Assembly (NCBI GenBank): GCA_002840895.1
Contig: PHCZ01000003.1
Location: 1-64,000, forward strand
From: Bacteroidetes bacterium HGW-Bacteroidetes-8
Lineage (GTDB): Bacteria; Bacteroidota; Bacteroidia; Bacteroidales; UBA932
Direction: 5' to 3'
Length of the DNA: 64,000 bases
Under the pieces are notes generated by a model that saw nothing but the letters and a program-made list of their open reading frames with translations, was not told the origin of the DNA and searched no databases. Below are positions 17,877 to 26,916 of the stretch, one piece after another. The position numbers were made by a program, and so were the translations under genes. Each line of letters starts with the position of its first letter. The first letter of the stretch is position 1.

Positions 17877-19997
17877 ATGGCAAGAGATTTAAAATATACA
17901 AGAAATATCGGCATAATGGCTCACATTGATGCCGGTAAAACTACTACATCCGAACGAATTCTTTTTTACACAGGTAAGACTCACAAAATCGGCGAAGTTC
18001 ACGACGGAGCCGCAACTATGGACTGGATGGTTCAGGAGCAGGAGAGAGGAATAACAATCACCTCTGCAGCTACAACAGCATTCTGGGACTACAATGGAGA
18101 CCTGTATCAGATAAACCTTATAGATACCCCGGGACACGTAGATTTTACAGTTGAGGTCGAGAGATCTCTTCGTGTACTTGATGGCACTGTTGCCACATTC
18201 TGCGCCGTTGGTCGCGTTCAGCCTCAATCTGAGACTGTATGGCGTCAGGCAGATAAGTATCACGTTCCCAAAATGGCTTACGTAAACAAAATGGACCGTA
18301 CCGGTGCCGATTTCTATGCTGTTGTCGAAGAGATAAACAGTAAGTTGGGTGCCAATGCAGTTCCGATTGCACTACCTATCGGGGCTGAAGATAAATTCGA
18401 GGGGATAATTGACCTTATTACAAATAAAGCATACTATTACGACCAGGACAATAAAGAGCTTATAAACTATGTCGTAAAAGAGGTGCCTGCAAATATGGTT
18501 GCAGAGGCAGCTGAGTGGAGAGGTAAACTGGTTGAGTCAATTGCAGAGTACAACGACGCAATACTTGAGAAGTTCTTCGACGATCCTGACTCTATATCCG
18601 ACACCGAAATTATAGATGCACTTCGCAAAGCTACCATAGATATGGCAGTTGTACCTGTGACGTGCGGCTCATCATTCAAAAATAAAGGTGTTCAGTATCT
18701 GCTGGATTCTGTGATGCGCTACCTGCCATCACCACTCGACATCGGTGACATTAAGGGTATCAACCCGGACACAGAAAAAGAGGAGATTCGCAAAACAGAT
18801 ATTAAAGAGCCTTTCTGCGGTCTTGTTTTCAAGATTGCAACCGACCCTTATGTGGGACGTCTGGCATATATCAGAGCTTACTCCGGAAAACTTGATTCAG
18901 GATCTTATGTCCTAAATACACGTTCCGGCAAGAAAGAGAGAGTTGCCCGTCTTTACCAGATGCACTCAAACAAACAGAATCCAATCGACTTTGTAGAGGC
19001 AGGTGATATCTGCGCTGCTGTTGGCTTCAAGGAGCTTCGCACAGGAGATACCGTTTGTCTTGAGAGCAAACCAATCGTTCTTGAATCTATGTCTTTCCCG
19101 GATCCTGTTATAGGTCTTGCAGTTGAGCCAAAAACTCAGAAAGATCTAGACAAATTGGGAATGGCACTCTCTAAACTATCCGAAGAGGATCCTACATTTA
19201 CAGTTCGCACCGACCACGAGACCGGGCAGACAGTAATCAGCGGAATGGGTGAACTCCACCTGGAGATTATCGTAGACCGTCTAAAGAGGGAGTTTGGAGT
19301 GGAGATAAACCAAGGTGCTCCTCAGGTTAACTACAAAGAGGCTATCCGCTCAACCGTTCAGCATCGCGAGGTGTTCAAGAAGCAGACCGGTGGTAGAGGT
19401 AAGTTTGCAGATATTATTTTTGAAATAGGCCCTGCAGATGAAGGTATTTCGGGACTTCAGTTCATAGATGAGGTAAAAGGCGGTAATATCCCAAGAGAGT
19501 ATGTACCATCTGTTGAGAAGGGCTTCAAAGCTGCTCTCTCAAATGGTGTTCTTGCAGGGTATGAAGTTACATCTCTTAAGGTTGTTCTTAAGGATGGTTC
19601 ATTCCACGCTGTTGACTCAGATGCTCTTTCGTTTGAAATATGTGCAAGACAGGCATTCCGTAAAGCTTGCCCTAAAGCACACCCTTACATTCAGGAGCCT
19701 ATTATGTCTCTTGAAGTTGTTACACCGGAAGATTATCTTGGAGATGTTATCGGTGACCTTAACAAACGCAGGGGCCAGATAAACAATATGGACTCAAAAG
19801 GTAATGCAAGGATAGTGAAGGCTAAAGTGCCTCTCTCGGAGCAGTTCGGTTATGTAACCATACTGCGTACCCTATCATCCGGACGCGCTACCAGCACAAT
19901 GGAGTTCTCTCACTATACCGAACTTCCTGCTAATCTTGCAAAAGAGGTTATTGAGAAAGCCGGCGGAAAGAAATTTGATAACGACCAAGACGAATAA
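17877..19997 (+). CDS. fusA: Elongation factor G
   Basis: A 706-residue translational GTPase that drives ribosomal translocation and, with RRF, recycling. The G domain has [19 protein letters not shown] (15-33), the switch region [25 protein letters not shown] and [10 protein letters not shown]. Domains II to V follow at normal length: [12 protein letters not shown], the domain IV tip region and a C-terminal SFGYV-like sequence in the form [17 protein letters not shown]. It sits between rpsG and rpsJ in the str operon. Confidence 0.99.
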   Translation: MARDLKYTRNIGIMAHIDAGKTTTSERILFYTGKTHKIGEVHDGAATMDWMVQEQERGITITSAATTAFWDYNGDLYQINLIDTPGHVDFTVEVERSLRVLDGTVATFCAVGRVQPQSETVWRQADKYHVPKMAYVNKMDRTGADFYAVVEEINSKLGANAVPIALPIGAEDKFEGIIDLITNKAYYYDQDNKELINYVVKEVPANMVAEAAEWRGKLVESIAEYNDAILEKFFDDPDSISDTEIIDALRKATIDMAVVPVTCGSSFKNKGVQYLLDSVMRYLPSPLDIGDIKGINPDTEKEEIRKTDIKEPFCGLVFKIATDPYVGRLAYIRAYSGKLDSGSYVLNTRSGKKERVARLYQMHSNKQNPIDFVEAGDICAAVGFKELRTGDTVCLESKPIVLESMSFPDPVIGLAVEPKTQKDLDKLGMALSKLSEEDPTFTVRTDHETGQTVISGMGELHLEIIVDRLKREFGVEINQGAPQVNYKEAIRSTVQHREVFKKQTGGRGKFADIIFEIGPADEGISGLQFIDEVKGGNIPREYVPSVEKGFKAALSNGVLAGYEVTSLKVVLKDGSFHAVDSDALSFEICARQAFRKACPKAHPYIQEPIMSLEVVTPEDYLGDVIGDLNKRRGQINNMDSKGNARIVKAKVPLSEQFGYVTILRTLSSGRATSTMEFSHYTELPANLAKEVIEKAGGKKFDNDQDE

Positions 19998-20017
19998 AAA
20001 GAGAAAAAATTAAAGAT

Positions 20018-20323
20018 ATGAGCCAAAAAATAAGAATTAAGCTAAAATCTTACGATCATATGCTCGTTGATAAATCGGCAGACAAGATCGTTAAAACAGT
20101 TAAAGCTACCGGTGCTGTTGTAAGTGGTCCTATTCCACTCCCTACAGACAAGAAGATCTTCACCGTAAACCGCTCAACTTTCGTTAACAAGAAAGCCCGC
20201 GAGCAGTTCGAACTGAACTCTTTCCGCCGTCTGCTGGATATCTACAGCTCTACTCCAAAAACAGTTGACGCATTGATGAAACTTGAACTTCCTAGCGGAG
20301 TTGAAGTAGAGATCAAAGTCTGA
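20018..20323 (+). CDS. rpsJ: 30S ribosomal protein S10
   Basis: A 101-residue ribosomal protein that also acts in transcription antitermination as NusE. The starts [24 protein letters not shown] and [29 protein letters not shown] are standard. It follows fusA by 20 bp, as in many bacteria. The odd feature is what comes next: instead of rplC and the rest of the S10 operon there is a tRNA-like gene and an efflux operon, so the ribosomal cluster ends here. Confidence 0.99.
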   Translation: MSQKIRIKLKSYDHMLVDKSADKIVKTVKATGAVVSGPIPLPTDKKIFTVNRSTFVNKKAREQFELNSFRRLLDIYSSTPKTVDALMKLELPSGVEVEIKV

Positions 20324-20406
20324 TAGAGAAAATTGAAATAATTGAGATAGAGACTGCATTTAATAATAGGAGTTAATAGATTTTTATTATTTTTGCAGTC
20401 CGTTTC

Positions 20407-20480
20407 GGGCCCATAGCTCAGTTGGTTAGTAGCACCTGACTCATAATCAGGGGGTCGCTGGTTCAAGCCCAGCTGGGTGT
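20407..20480 (+). tRNA. tRNA with CAU anticodon (Ile2- or Met-like), with irregular D-stem and acceptor
   Basis: The cloverleaf is clear in part. The 5' acceptor is GGGCCCA (20407-20413). The anticodon arm has stem CCTGA/TCAGG and anticodon CAT at 20442-20444. The T arm is GCTGG-TTCAAGC-CCAGC (20457-20473). GGTCGCTGGTTCAAG recalls tRNA-Ile2, whose C34 is modified to lysidine, but elongator Met is possible. Two defects are visible. An extra T in TTAGTAGC bulges or breaks the D-stem, and the 3' acceptor strand TGGGTGT pairs poorly with GGGCCCA beyond the first four pairs. It may therefore be a decayed or chimeric copy. A -7-like TATTTTTG lies at 20388-20395. Confidence 0.65.
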
Positions 20481-20503
20481 TCACTTCCTCCGGTCGGTGC
20501 TCT

Positions 20504-20542
20504 CGCCCATAAAGGGCTCGGGTCAAGCCCAGTTTTGGGCAC
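20504..20542 (+). repeat. Second tRNA-like 3' fragment, duplicated T-arm/acceptor
   Basis: The motif TCAAGCCCAG of the tRNA T arm (20463-20472) recurs at 20523-20532, exactly 60 bp later. There it is followed by TTTTGGGCAC, which pairs with the 5' acceptor GGGCCCA better than the first copy's 3' strand does. A GCCCATA block (20505-20511) echoes the start of the tRNA. The segment looks like a partial tandem duplication or an insertion in the 3' part of the tRNA. The remaining 20543-20792 holds no gene that I can support. Confidence 0.5.
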
Positions 20543-20792
20543 AAATCTAGATATTGCATACGATTTGGATAAAAAGAGCAGTTTACAACAATAATTGCTA
20601 ATTTTGAATTTAATAATCCAAATCTGCAGAAAATATAGTGTAAAAATTTCTGTTATGGTTCCAAAAATAGGTATTGATCTTAGCTTCTCTACCGATGTGC
20701 AGATAGAACAATTGGATTGGGACAGCATAGAATGTAAATAGAAAATAAAAATCAGGTAATCCCTAAATAATGAGAAATCATATCAGAATCTA

Positions 20793-22274
20793 ATGAAGAA
20801 AACACTTATAGTCAGCGGCATAATATTAGTCGCAGCAATCATTACACTAGTTGTAATAAACAAGATTGTATCAAAAAAGGATGCATCAATCCTTTATGTT
20901 GAATCCATCAGAGGCCAATTTGACATTATTGTCACTACTACAGGAGAGTTACAGGCAAAACAGTCGACCGAAATTTATGGTCCGGAGATGGCACAAGGCA
21001 GAAATTTCAGGTCTATGGAGATTAAAATAACCGATCTGGTTCCGGAAGGGACAGAGGTTAAACAAGGTGATTATGTTGCTACTCTTGACAGAACTTCCTT
21101 TGATAACAGCCTCAAGGAAGAGCTTGAAAAGTTGAGGTCAGTAGAAACTAATATGGAGATGAAGCTCCTTGACACAACTGTAACCCTAAGCAACTTAAGG
21201 GATAATGTAAAGAATCTCACATATACAGTTGAAGAGGCAGAAATTACGCTGCAGCAGTCGAAATACGAACCTCCAACAACAATACGTCAGGCAGAACTTT
21301 CTCTCGATAAAGCAAAGCGGTCACTGGAACAGTCTCAAAGAAGCTATAGCTTAAAGGTAGAACAGGCAAAATCAGATATAAGATCCTTAAAAGCCAACCT
21401 TGTAGATCAGCGTATAAAAGTAAGTGACCTTCAGGAGGTCTTGTCAAATTTCGTTATTAAAGCACCATCGGCAGGAATGATTATCTATAAAAGAGACAGA
21501 GGAGGGTCAAAAAGAAAAATTGGTTCTTCAATAAATCCGTGGGATAATGTAGTTGCCACACTTCCAGATATGACCTCTATGATATCTAAGACCTATGTGA
21601 ACGAAATTGATGTAAGCAAAGTTAAACTGGACCAAAAAGTTGAGATAATAGTAGATGCATTTCCCGATAAATCATATTCCGGATTTGTAAGAAGTGTTGC
21701 TAACATTGGTGAGCAATTACCAAATGCCGATGCTAAAGTGTTTGAGGTAACTATAGAGGTAGAAGGATCCGACCCGATTTTAAGACCGTCAATGACAACT
21801 GGTAACAAGATAATTACCAAAACTATTCCAGATGTTATCTATATTCCTATGGAGTGTGTTCAGGCCGGGACAGACAGTATCCCGTTTGTTTATATGAAAA
21901 ACAGGAAAAAACAGATTGTAGTTTTGGGAGACTCTAATGAAAACGATGTCATTATAGAACAGGGCCTTAATGTAGGAGAAAAAATTTATCTAAGCATTCC
22001 TGAAGATGCCGAAAGGTTTAATTTAGTTGGGCAGGAGTTAATATCTGCAATAAAAGATAAGGCGAAAGCATTGAAGGAAGAGGAGAAGCGTATTAGGATG
22101 GAGGCAGAAAAAGCCAAAGTAAAAAGAGGAGGAACAATGCACATTACGCCAGAAATGATAAATCAATTCCAAAACAACAGAAACAGACAGCCAAGAGGAG
22201 AGGTTAATACCAGAGACACCTCCTCTGCCAGACCTAGAAGAAACCTACAGCAAAGTCCTCAAAACAGAAATTAA
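20793..22274 (+). CDS. Periplasmic adaptor (membrane fusion protein), MacA/HlyD-like
   Basis: A 493-residue inner-membrane-anchored adaptor linking a transporter to an outer-membrane channel. One N-terminal transmembrane segment (about 4-24) is followed by a barrel-sandwich/lipoyl region (TTTGELQAKQSTEIYGPE, VPEGTEVKQGDYVATLD) and a long coiled-coil hairpin (about 105-220, heptad-like with many K/E/L). The returning lipoyl half and beta-barrel follow. The C-terminus (about 425-493) is an unusual charged, then N/Q/R-rich tail that looks disordered. The permease gene begins 2 bp after the stop, and TolC follows. No promoter is strongly evident in the preceding gap. The substrate is unknown. Confidence 0.88.
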   Translation: MKKTLIVSGIILVAAIITLVVINKIVSKKDASILYVESIRGQFDIIVTTTGELQAKQSTEIYGPEMAQGRNFRSMEIKITDLVPEGTEVKQGDYVATLDRTSFDNSLKEELEKLRSVETNMEMKLLDTTVTLSNLRDNVKNLTYTVEEAEITLQQSKYEPPTTIRQAELSLDKAKRSLEQSQRSYSLKVEQAKSDIRSLKANLVDQRIKVSDLQEVLSNFVIKAPSAGMIIYKRDRGGSKRKIGSSINPWDNVVATLPDMTSMISKTYVNEIDVSKVKLDQKVEIIVDAFPDKSYSGFVRSVANIGEQLPNADAKVFEVTIEVEGSDPILRPSMTTGNKIITKTIPDVIYIPMECVQAGTDSIPFVYMKNRKKQIVVLGDSNENDVIIEQGLNVGEKIYLSIPEDAERFNLVGQELISAIKDKAKALKEEEKRIRMEAEKAKVKRGGTMHITPEMINQFQNNRNRQPRGEVNTRDTSSARPRRNLQQSPQNRN

Positions 22275-22275
22275 A

Positions 22276-23649
22276 ATGTTTAAATTTATATACAGGTACT
22301 TTCATGATATTGAAATTGCTATAGAATCACTCGTTTCCAATAAACTAAAGTCGGTTCTGACAGCTCTTGGAATTATATTTGGTGTTGCTGCAGTAATAGC
22401 TATGCTTGCCATTGGAAAGGGGGCAAAGCAGGAGATTATGGAACAGATGAAAATGGTTGGGGTCAACAATATTATTATTAATCCAATAATTGCAGACAAA
22501 TCCTCTTCAAGCGAAGAGGGAGAAAAACAGCAGAAGAAATTCTCAAGAGGATTGAATATGCTCGACGTAGATGCCATAAAGGAGACACTCCCATCGGTTA
22601 AGAGAATTAGCCCCGAAATATCATTCACGTCAAACGCAATGCTCAATGGCGTAAAATATAGCGCCAAACTAGTCGGGGTATCAAATGACTATTTTTATTT
22701 ATATAATCTTCCTTTGGTAGAGGGAGCTTTTTTTAATGAGTATCAGGAGAAGAATGGCATACAAGTCTGTATTATAGGTGCTAACATACGGGCGAAATTC
22801 TTTAGTAAAATCAATCCACTCAACCAGTATATAAAATTTAACGGTATCTGGCTTAAGGTAATAGGCGTACTCCAGAAAACAAATGTCACCCTCACCGGAT
22901 TTGAGGAGAAGGGTGTGAACGTCTACAACGACAACATCTATATTCCAATTCAGACGTTGTTGTTAAGATATCAGAACAGAGCACTCCTGAATACAAAAAT
23001 GGTTTCGGAGGTAAGCACGGTAAGTTTTTTCGGAGGTGGTGGTATGGGCCGAATTGTTATAAACACTTCCGATGCAACAAGCAAAACAGAAACAAATTAC
23101 AATCAGTTGGACAGAATAGTGGTGCAGGTAAATGAGACAGAACAGCTTGCCACAACTACCGAAGTTTTGAGCCGGATGTTGACAAGACGCCATACAGGAG
23201 TGAAGGATTTTGAGATAACCGTGCCTGAATTACTGCTCAAGCAACAACAACGGACAAAGGACGTTTTCAATATTGTTTTAGGAGCGATAGCAAGTATCTC
23301 TCTTATTGTTGGAGGTATCGGAATTATGAACATAATGTTCGCCTCTGTTATGGAAAGGATTAAGGAGATAGGTACAAGAATGGCTCTTGGAGCGAAGAAG
23401 ATGGACATTGTAGTACAATTTCTTGCAGAAGCTGTTCTTATCAGTGTCAGTGGAGGTTTTATAGGAGTGTTTATTGGGGTTATAATGGCTAAGCTGATTG
23501 AACAGGTGGCGGGAATAATGACTATAGTATCGTTTTTTTCTGTTTTTATTGCTTTCGGAGTCTCTGTGAGCATAGGAATAATATTTGGCTATTCACCGGC
23601 AAAGAGAGCGTCAGAAAGAGACCCAATTGAATCATTGAGATATGAATAA
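22276..23649 (+). CDS. MacB-type ABC transporter permease (FtsX/MacB_PCD family)
   Basis: A 457-residue permease. The first transmembrane helix in SNKLKSVLTALGIIFGVAAVIAML (about 20-43) and the following KGAKQEIMEQMKMVGVNNIII are the MacB permease signature. A large periplasmic domain (about 60-315) comes next, then three C-terminal helices (about 330-450), including GGIGIMNIMFASVMERIKEIGTRMALGA. There is no nucleotide-binding domain in the protein, so an ATPase must be supplied by another gene, and none is present in this operon. The adaptor precedes it by 2 bp, and the TolC gene overlaps its end by 8 bp. MacB-type systems work by mechanotransmission to push periplasmic substrates through TolC. 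Confidence 0.9.
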   Translation: MFKFIYRYFHDIEIAIESLVSNKLKSVLTALGIIFGVAAVIAMLAIGKGAKQEIMEQMKMVGVNNIIINPIIADKSSSSEEGEKQQKKFSRGLNMLDVDAIKETLPSVKRISPEISFTSNAMLNGVKYSAKLVGVSNDYFYLYNLPLVEGAFFNEYQEKNGIQVCIIGANIRAKFFSKINPLNQYIKFNGIWLKVIGVLQKTNVTLTGFEEKGVNVYNDNIYIPIQTLLLRYQNRALLNTKMVSEVSTVSFFGGGGMGRIVINTSDATSKTETNYNQLDRIVVQVNETEQLATTTEVLSRMLTRRHTGVKDFEITVPELLLKQQQRTKDVFNIVLGAIASISLIVGGIGIMNIMFASVMERIKEIGTRMALGAKKMDIVVQFLAEAVLISVSGGFIGVFIGVIMAKLIEQVAGIMTIVSFFSVFIAFGVSVSIGIIFGYSPAKRASERDPIESLRYE

Positions 23650-25141
23650 ATTATTAAAAATGAATAAATTACTTTTATTTTCGATAGTAACATTGCTTCT
23701 CTTCTCCACAAAGAAAATCAATGCACAGGAGGTTATAAAACTCACTTTCCAGGAGGTCATAAAACTCTCCGAAGAACAATCACCTAATGCACTTATGGCC
23801 AAGCACACATACCGTGCGAGTTACTGGAACTACAGGACATTTGTTGCACAGTACCGGCCCTCTCTCACGCTTACCGGAACTACTCCGGACTATAGTACTG
23901 CCTATGATAAAGTGTGGAATTCACAATTTGAAAGGTGGGATTATAAAGCAACAAATATAATAAGTAACTATTCATCACTCGTCCTTTCTCAAAACATCGG
24001 TTTTACAGGCGGATCAATCTCTCTCTCTTCCGATCTTACACTATATAATGATATTGAGAACAATTCACACAGGTTTATATCCTCTCCAATAAATATTGGC
24101 TTAACACAACCTTTGTTTCGATACAATGCCCTTAAGTGGCAAAAGAAGATAGAACCCCTACGGTATCAAGCTGCAAAAAAAACCTTCATTACAAGCATAG
24201 AATCTGTGCATCAACAAGCCGTTTCGTTTTTTTTCTCGCTTGCACTTGCACAGATCAATAAGCAGATTGCCGATATAAACTATTCTAATGCAGATACTCT
24301 CTGGAGGATATCCAAGGGACGATATGAACTTGGAACAATTGCAGAAGATGAGCTATTACAGATGCAGCTATCGTGGCTCAATGCTGAGACATCAAGAAAA
24401 GAGGCAGAAATAAATCTCAGGGACAGGGAGATAAGAATGAGGTCGTTTTTAGGATTTAATGAAAATGTCCGGTTGGAACTTACACTCCCTACAGAGATTC
24501 CATCCTTGCAGGTTAGTATCCAGGAGGTCTTTGATCTTGCAATGGCAAATAACCCGGAGATACTAACCCAGCAACTTAAGTTACTTGCAGCCCAAAGCAA
24601 TGTTGCACAAGCAAAAGCAGAAAGTGGATTTAATGCGAACCTTATTGCTTCATTTGGATTACGCGATCAGGACCCCAATTTTAGACTTGCGTATTCTGAT
24701 CCGAATCAACAACAGAGAATAAGAATAGGTTTTTCTTTTCCGATTCTGGACTGGGGCCTTGGCAAGGGTAAATATAAAATGGCCAAATCTAGTCTGGAGC
24801 TTGCACAGGTTCAGTCAGAACAGACGATTGCCGACTTCCAGCAAAATCTTTATCTTGATGTAGAGAAGTTCAATCTCCAGGCAGCTCAGGTAGGGATTGC
24901 CGCAAAGTCCGATACTGTAGCTCAAAAAATGTTTGAGGTAACAAAACAGAGATTTCTTATCGGGAAGATTTCAGTACTTGAACTTAATAACGCTGATTCA
25001 AAAAAAGACCAGAATAAGCGGGCATATGTACAATCCCTACAGAACTACTGGAACTTTTTCTATAATCTCCGTAGCCTTACTTTATATGATTTTGTCAACA
25101 AGAGGCCACTCGAAACAGATTATGACAATCTGATCAAATAA
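23642..25141 (+). CDS. TolC-family outer membrane efflux protein
   Basis: A 499-residue outer-membrane channel of the OEP/TolC family. A signal peptide ends near residue 28 (KINAQE). Two long helical-hairpin repeats are visible: helix-rich stretches with ALMAKHTYRASYWNYR near 50 and NPEILTQQLKLLAAQSNVAQAKAE near 300, with beta-strand segments between. Two in-frame ATGs stand close together (23642 and 23660). The first overlaps the permease stop by 8 bp and is kept because such overlap suits translational coupling. The gene completes an adaptor-permease-channel set. Confidence 0.9.
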   Translation: MNKLLKMNKLLLFSIVTLLLFSTKKINAQEVIKLTFQEVIKLSEEQSPNALMAKHTYRASYWNYRTFVAQYRPSLTLTGTTPDYSTAYDKVWNSQFERWDYKATNIISNYSSLVLSQNIGFTGGSISLSSDLTLYNDIENNSHRFISSPINIGLTQPLFRYNALKWQKKIEPLRYQAAKKTFITSIESVHQQAVSFFFSLALAQINKQIADINYSNADTLWRISKGRYELGTIAEDELLQMQLSWLNAETSRKEAEINLRDREIRMRSFLGFNENVRLELTLPTEIPSLQVSIQEVFDLAMANNPEILTQQLKLLAAQSNVAQAKAESGFNANLIASFGLRDQDPNFRLAYSDPNQQQRIRIGFSFPILDWGLGKGKYKMAKSSLELAQVQSEQTIADFQQNLYLDVEKFNLQAAQVGIAAKSDTVAQKMFEVTKQRFLIGKISVLELNNADSKKDQNKRAYVQSLQNYWNFFYNLRSLTLYDFVNKRPLETDYDNLIK

Positions 25142-25190
25142 TATTTTCCACACCGGATACGTCAATTTTTCGCTCTATCCTTATCCAATG

Positions 25191-25234
25191 AATACTAGTA
25201 TTGAATCTATGAGAACCAACAATTCATAGAGTTC
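25191..25234. repeat. Palindrome and hairpin after the efflux operon
   Basis: A perfect 12-bp palindrome AATACTAGTATT (25191-25202) is followed by a hairpin with arms TCTATGA (25206-25212) and TCATAGA (25224-25230). They sit 50-90 bp past the TolC stop and before the convergent cupin remnant. They may help end transcription, but there is no T-run, so this is only a structural observation. I see nothing else in 25142-25280. Confidence 0.35.
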
Positions 25235-25280
25235 ATTATGAGGTGTATCCCACTAGGGTAAAGCCCGGCTGGAGATAATG

Positions 25281-25555
25281 TTACGGTTGATTTTTCAGGA
25301 AATCTCCGTCAATAATTAAAAGCTTTACTCCGTTTTCGGTAGTGGAGCGATGCGAACTCAAATCATCTGTTAAAGGCAATGGACAATATGACCTTTGGTA
25401 CACCAGTGGTCGGCAACATATCCTTTTGAGTACTCAACCAGCCTTACACGGAGTCCTTCAAACTGTATAGTTTGCCACCATGCTGTTCCGGTTTCTCCTT
25501 TATGTTCGCTTCTAGGCACATCTGTCCAGTCAATGGTCATAAATGGTATATTCAT
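25281..25555 (-). pseudogene. DHCW-motif cupin-fold protein, internally deleted
   Basis: The first 61 codons (25555 down to 25370) encode the beginning of a DHCW-motif cupin protein: PRSEHKGETGTAWWQTIQFE, then the naming motif in VADHWCTKGHIVHCL, then an immediate TAA. Just beyond the stop, in another frame, the characteristic end of the same family continues: DDLSSHRSTTENGVKLLIIDG and a stop at 25281-25283. An intact member runs about 100 residues, so roughly 25 central codons are missing at the junction near 25365-25372, together with a frame change. Both remaining halves are otherwise uncorrupted, so the deletion looks recent (or is an assembly error). These small proteins have no established function. 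Confidence 0.8.
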
Positions 25556-25732
25556 ATTCCTAAAAAATTAAATTAGTTTTGTAGGTAAATATGCGAATTA
25601 TATCTATAAATGCCTTAAAATATAGCAAATTAGTTTTCTCAAGTACTTTGGCAAGGCTACCCAACCTTGTGGAAAACTTTAGGTGACGTACATTTTATGT
25701 AACTTGCGTTTAAATAAACCCAAACGAATAGT

Positions 25733-26881
25733 ATGAAAAGATTTTTTACAACTCTTCTAGCCACTGCTGCTCTGGTTTTACCTATACAATCTCAAGGGCA
25801 GATTCCCGCAAAGTGTCCTGTTTATCAGTTTGAATATATCAAAATGCTGCCTGCTTCTCCTGTTAAGAATCAGGCTGTGACGGGTACTTGCTGGTCTTTT
25901 GCAACAACCTCATTTTTTGAATCGGAACTTATAAGGATGGGCAAAGGTGAGTTTGACCTCTCGGAGATGCACACTGTAAGATACAATTATGTAAATCGTG
26001 TTAAAGACAATTTTTTAAAGGGTGGCAAAGGGAATCTTCAGGAGGGGAGTCTTTCAAATATGATGTTTGATGTGGTAAATGATCTGGGCATTGTCCCTGA
26101 GGAGGCCTATAATGGTATAAATTATAAATCTGCAACACACGATCACACATTGCTCAATGAGTATGTAAATGTAATAGCTCAAGTACCTGTAAAACACAAG
26201 ATAGTCACTGCTGAGTTTGACAAACTGCTTAACTCTCTGCTGGATATATACCTGGGAGTGGTACCTAAAGAGTTTAGCTACAAAGGAAAAGAGTATACTC
26301 CAGTGAGCTTTTATCAAAGTTTGGGGTTAAATACTAATGACTACATCTTTCTTACAAGCTTCACCCACCACCCCTATTACAAAGAGTTTATGCTGGAGAT
26401 TCCGGATAACTGGAACGGCGGCCGTTACTATAATCTGCCACTGGAGGAGTTTATGCAGGTAATAGACAACTCTATTGAGAAGGGTTTTACCGTATGCTGG
26501 GATGGTGATATGAGTGAGAAGAGCTATTCAGATAAAGCCGGCCTGGCAGTAATGGCCGATGCACAGGAGCTGGCCTCTGAGGAGGGCTCTAAACTCAATT
26601 TTAACAAAATCTACAAAGAGGTTAAAACAGATGCCTCATCCCGCCAATTAGGTTTTGATACTAAAGCCACCACAGATGACCATCTGATGCATCTGATTGG
26701 AAAGGCAAAGGATAAAAACGGTACAATTTACTATGTTGTAAAGAACTCCTGGAAGCCCGAAATCAACCGTTTTGGCGGGTATAACCACCTCTCGCTCGAA
26801 TATGTTAGAGCAAAAACCATCTCAATATTGGTTCACAAAAGTGCTGTTCCCGTTGAGATTTTAAGAAAATTTCACGAATAA
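25733..26881 (+). CDS. Secreted C1-family peptidase (bleomycin-hydrolase/PepC-like)
   Basis: A 382-residue papain-like cysteine peptidase with a Sec signal peptide (about 1-22, ending QSQGQ). Catalytic residues are readable: oxyanion Gln47 and Cys53 in VKNQAVTGTCWSFATTSF, the His in DDHLMHLIGKAKD (near 311) and the Asn in YVVKNSWKP (near 335). In bleomycin hydrolases and PepC the same order occurs with an aminopeptidase activity. Those are usually cytoplasmic, while this one is exported, probably to the periplasm. It stands alone on the plus strand, convergent with the TlpA-like gene. A weak TAACTTG box is seen near 25700. Confidence 0.9.
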   Translation: MKRFFTTLLATAALVLPIQSQGQIPAKCPVYQFEYIKMLPASPVKNQAVTGTCWSFATTSFFESELIRMGKGEFDLSEMHTVRYNYVNRVKDNFLKGGKGNLQEGSLSNMMFDVVNDLGIVPEEAYNGINYKSATHDHTLLNEYVNVIAQVPVKHKIVTAEFDKLLNSLLDIYLGVVPKEFSYKGKEYTPVSFYQSLGLNTNDYIFLTSFTHHPYYKEFMLEIPDNWNGGRYYNLPLEEFMQVIDNSIEKGFTVCWDGDMSEKSYSDKAGLAVMADAQELASEEGSKLNFNKIYKEVKTDASSRQLGFDTKATTDDHLMHLIGKAKDKNGTIYYVVKNSWKPEINRFGGYNHLSLEYVRAKTISILVHKSAVPVEILRKFHE

Positions 26882-26916
26882 AAAAGAGAGGGAAAAATAA
26901 ATACCCTTTAAGCTCT

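Noticed and set aside
20242-20559. Minus-strand reading frame across the tRNA region
   Set aside because: It is the antisense translation of a tRNA and its flank, a common false protein (its QRPPDYESGATNQLSYGP stretch is typical).
20655-20741. 28-codon plus-strand frame beginning MVPKIGIDLSFS
   Set aside because: Too short, no recognised family, no promoter or ribosome-binding support.
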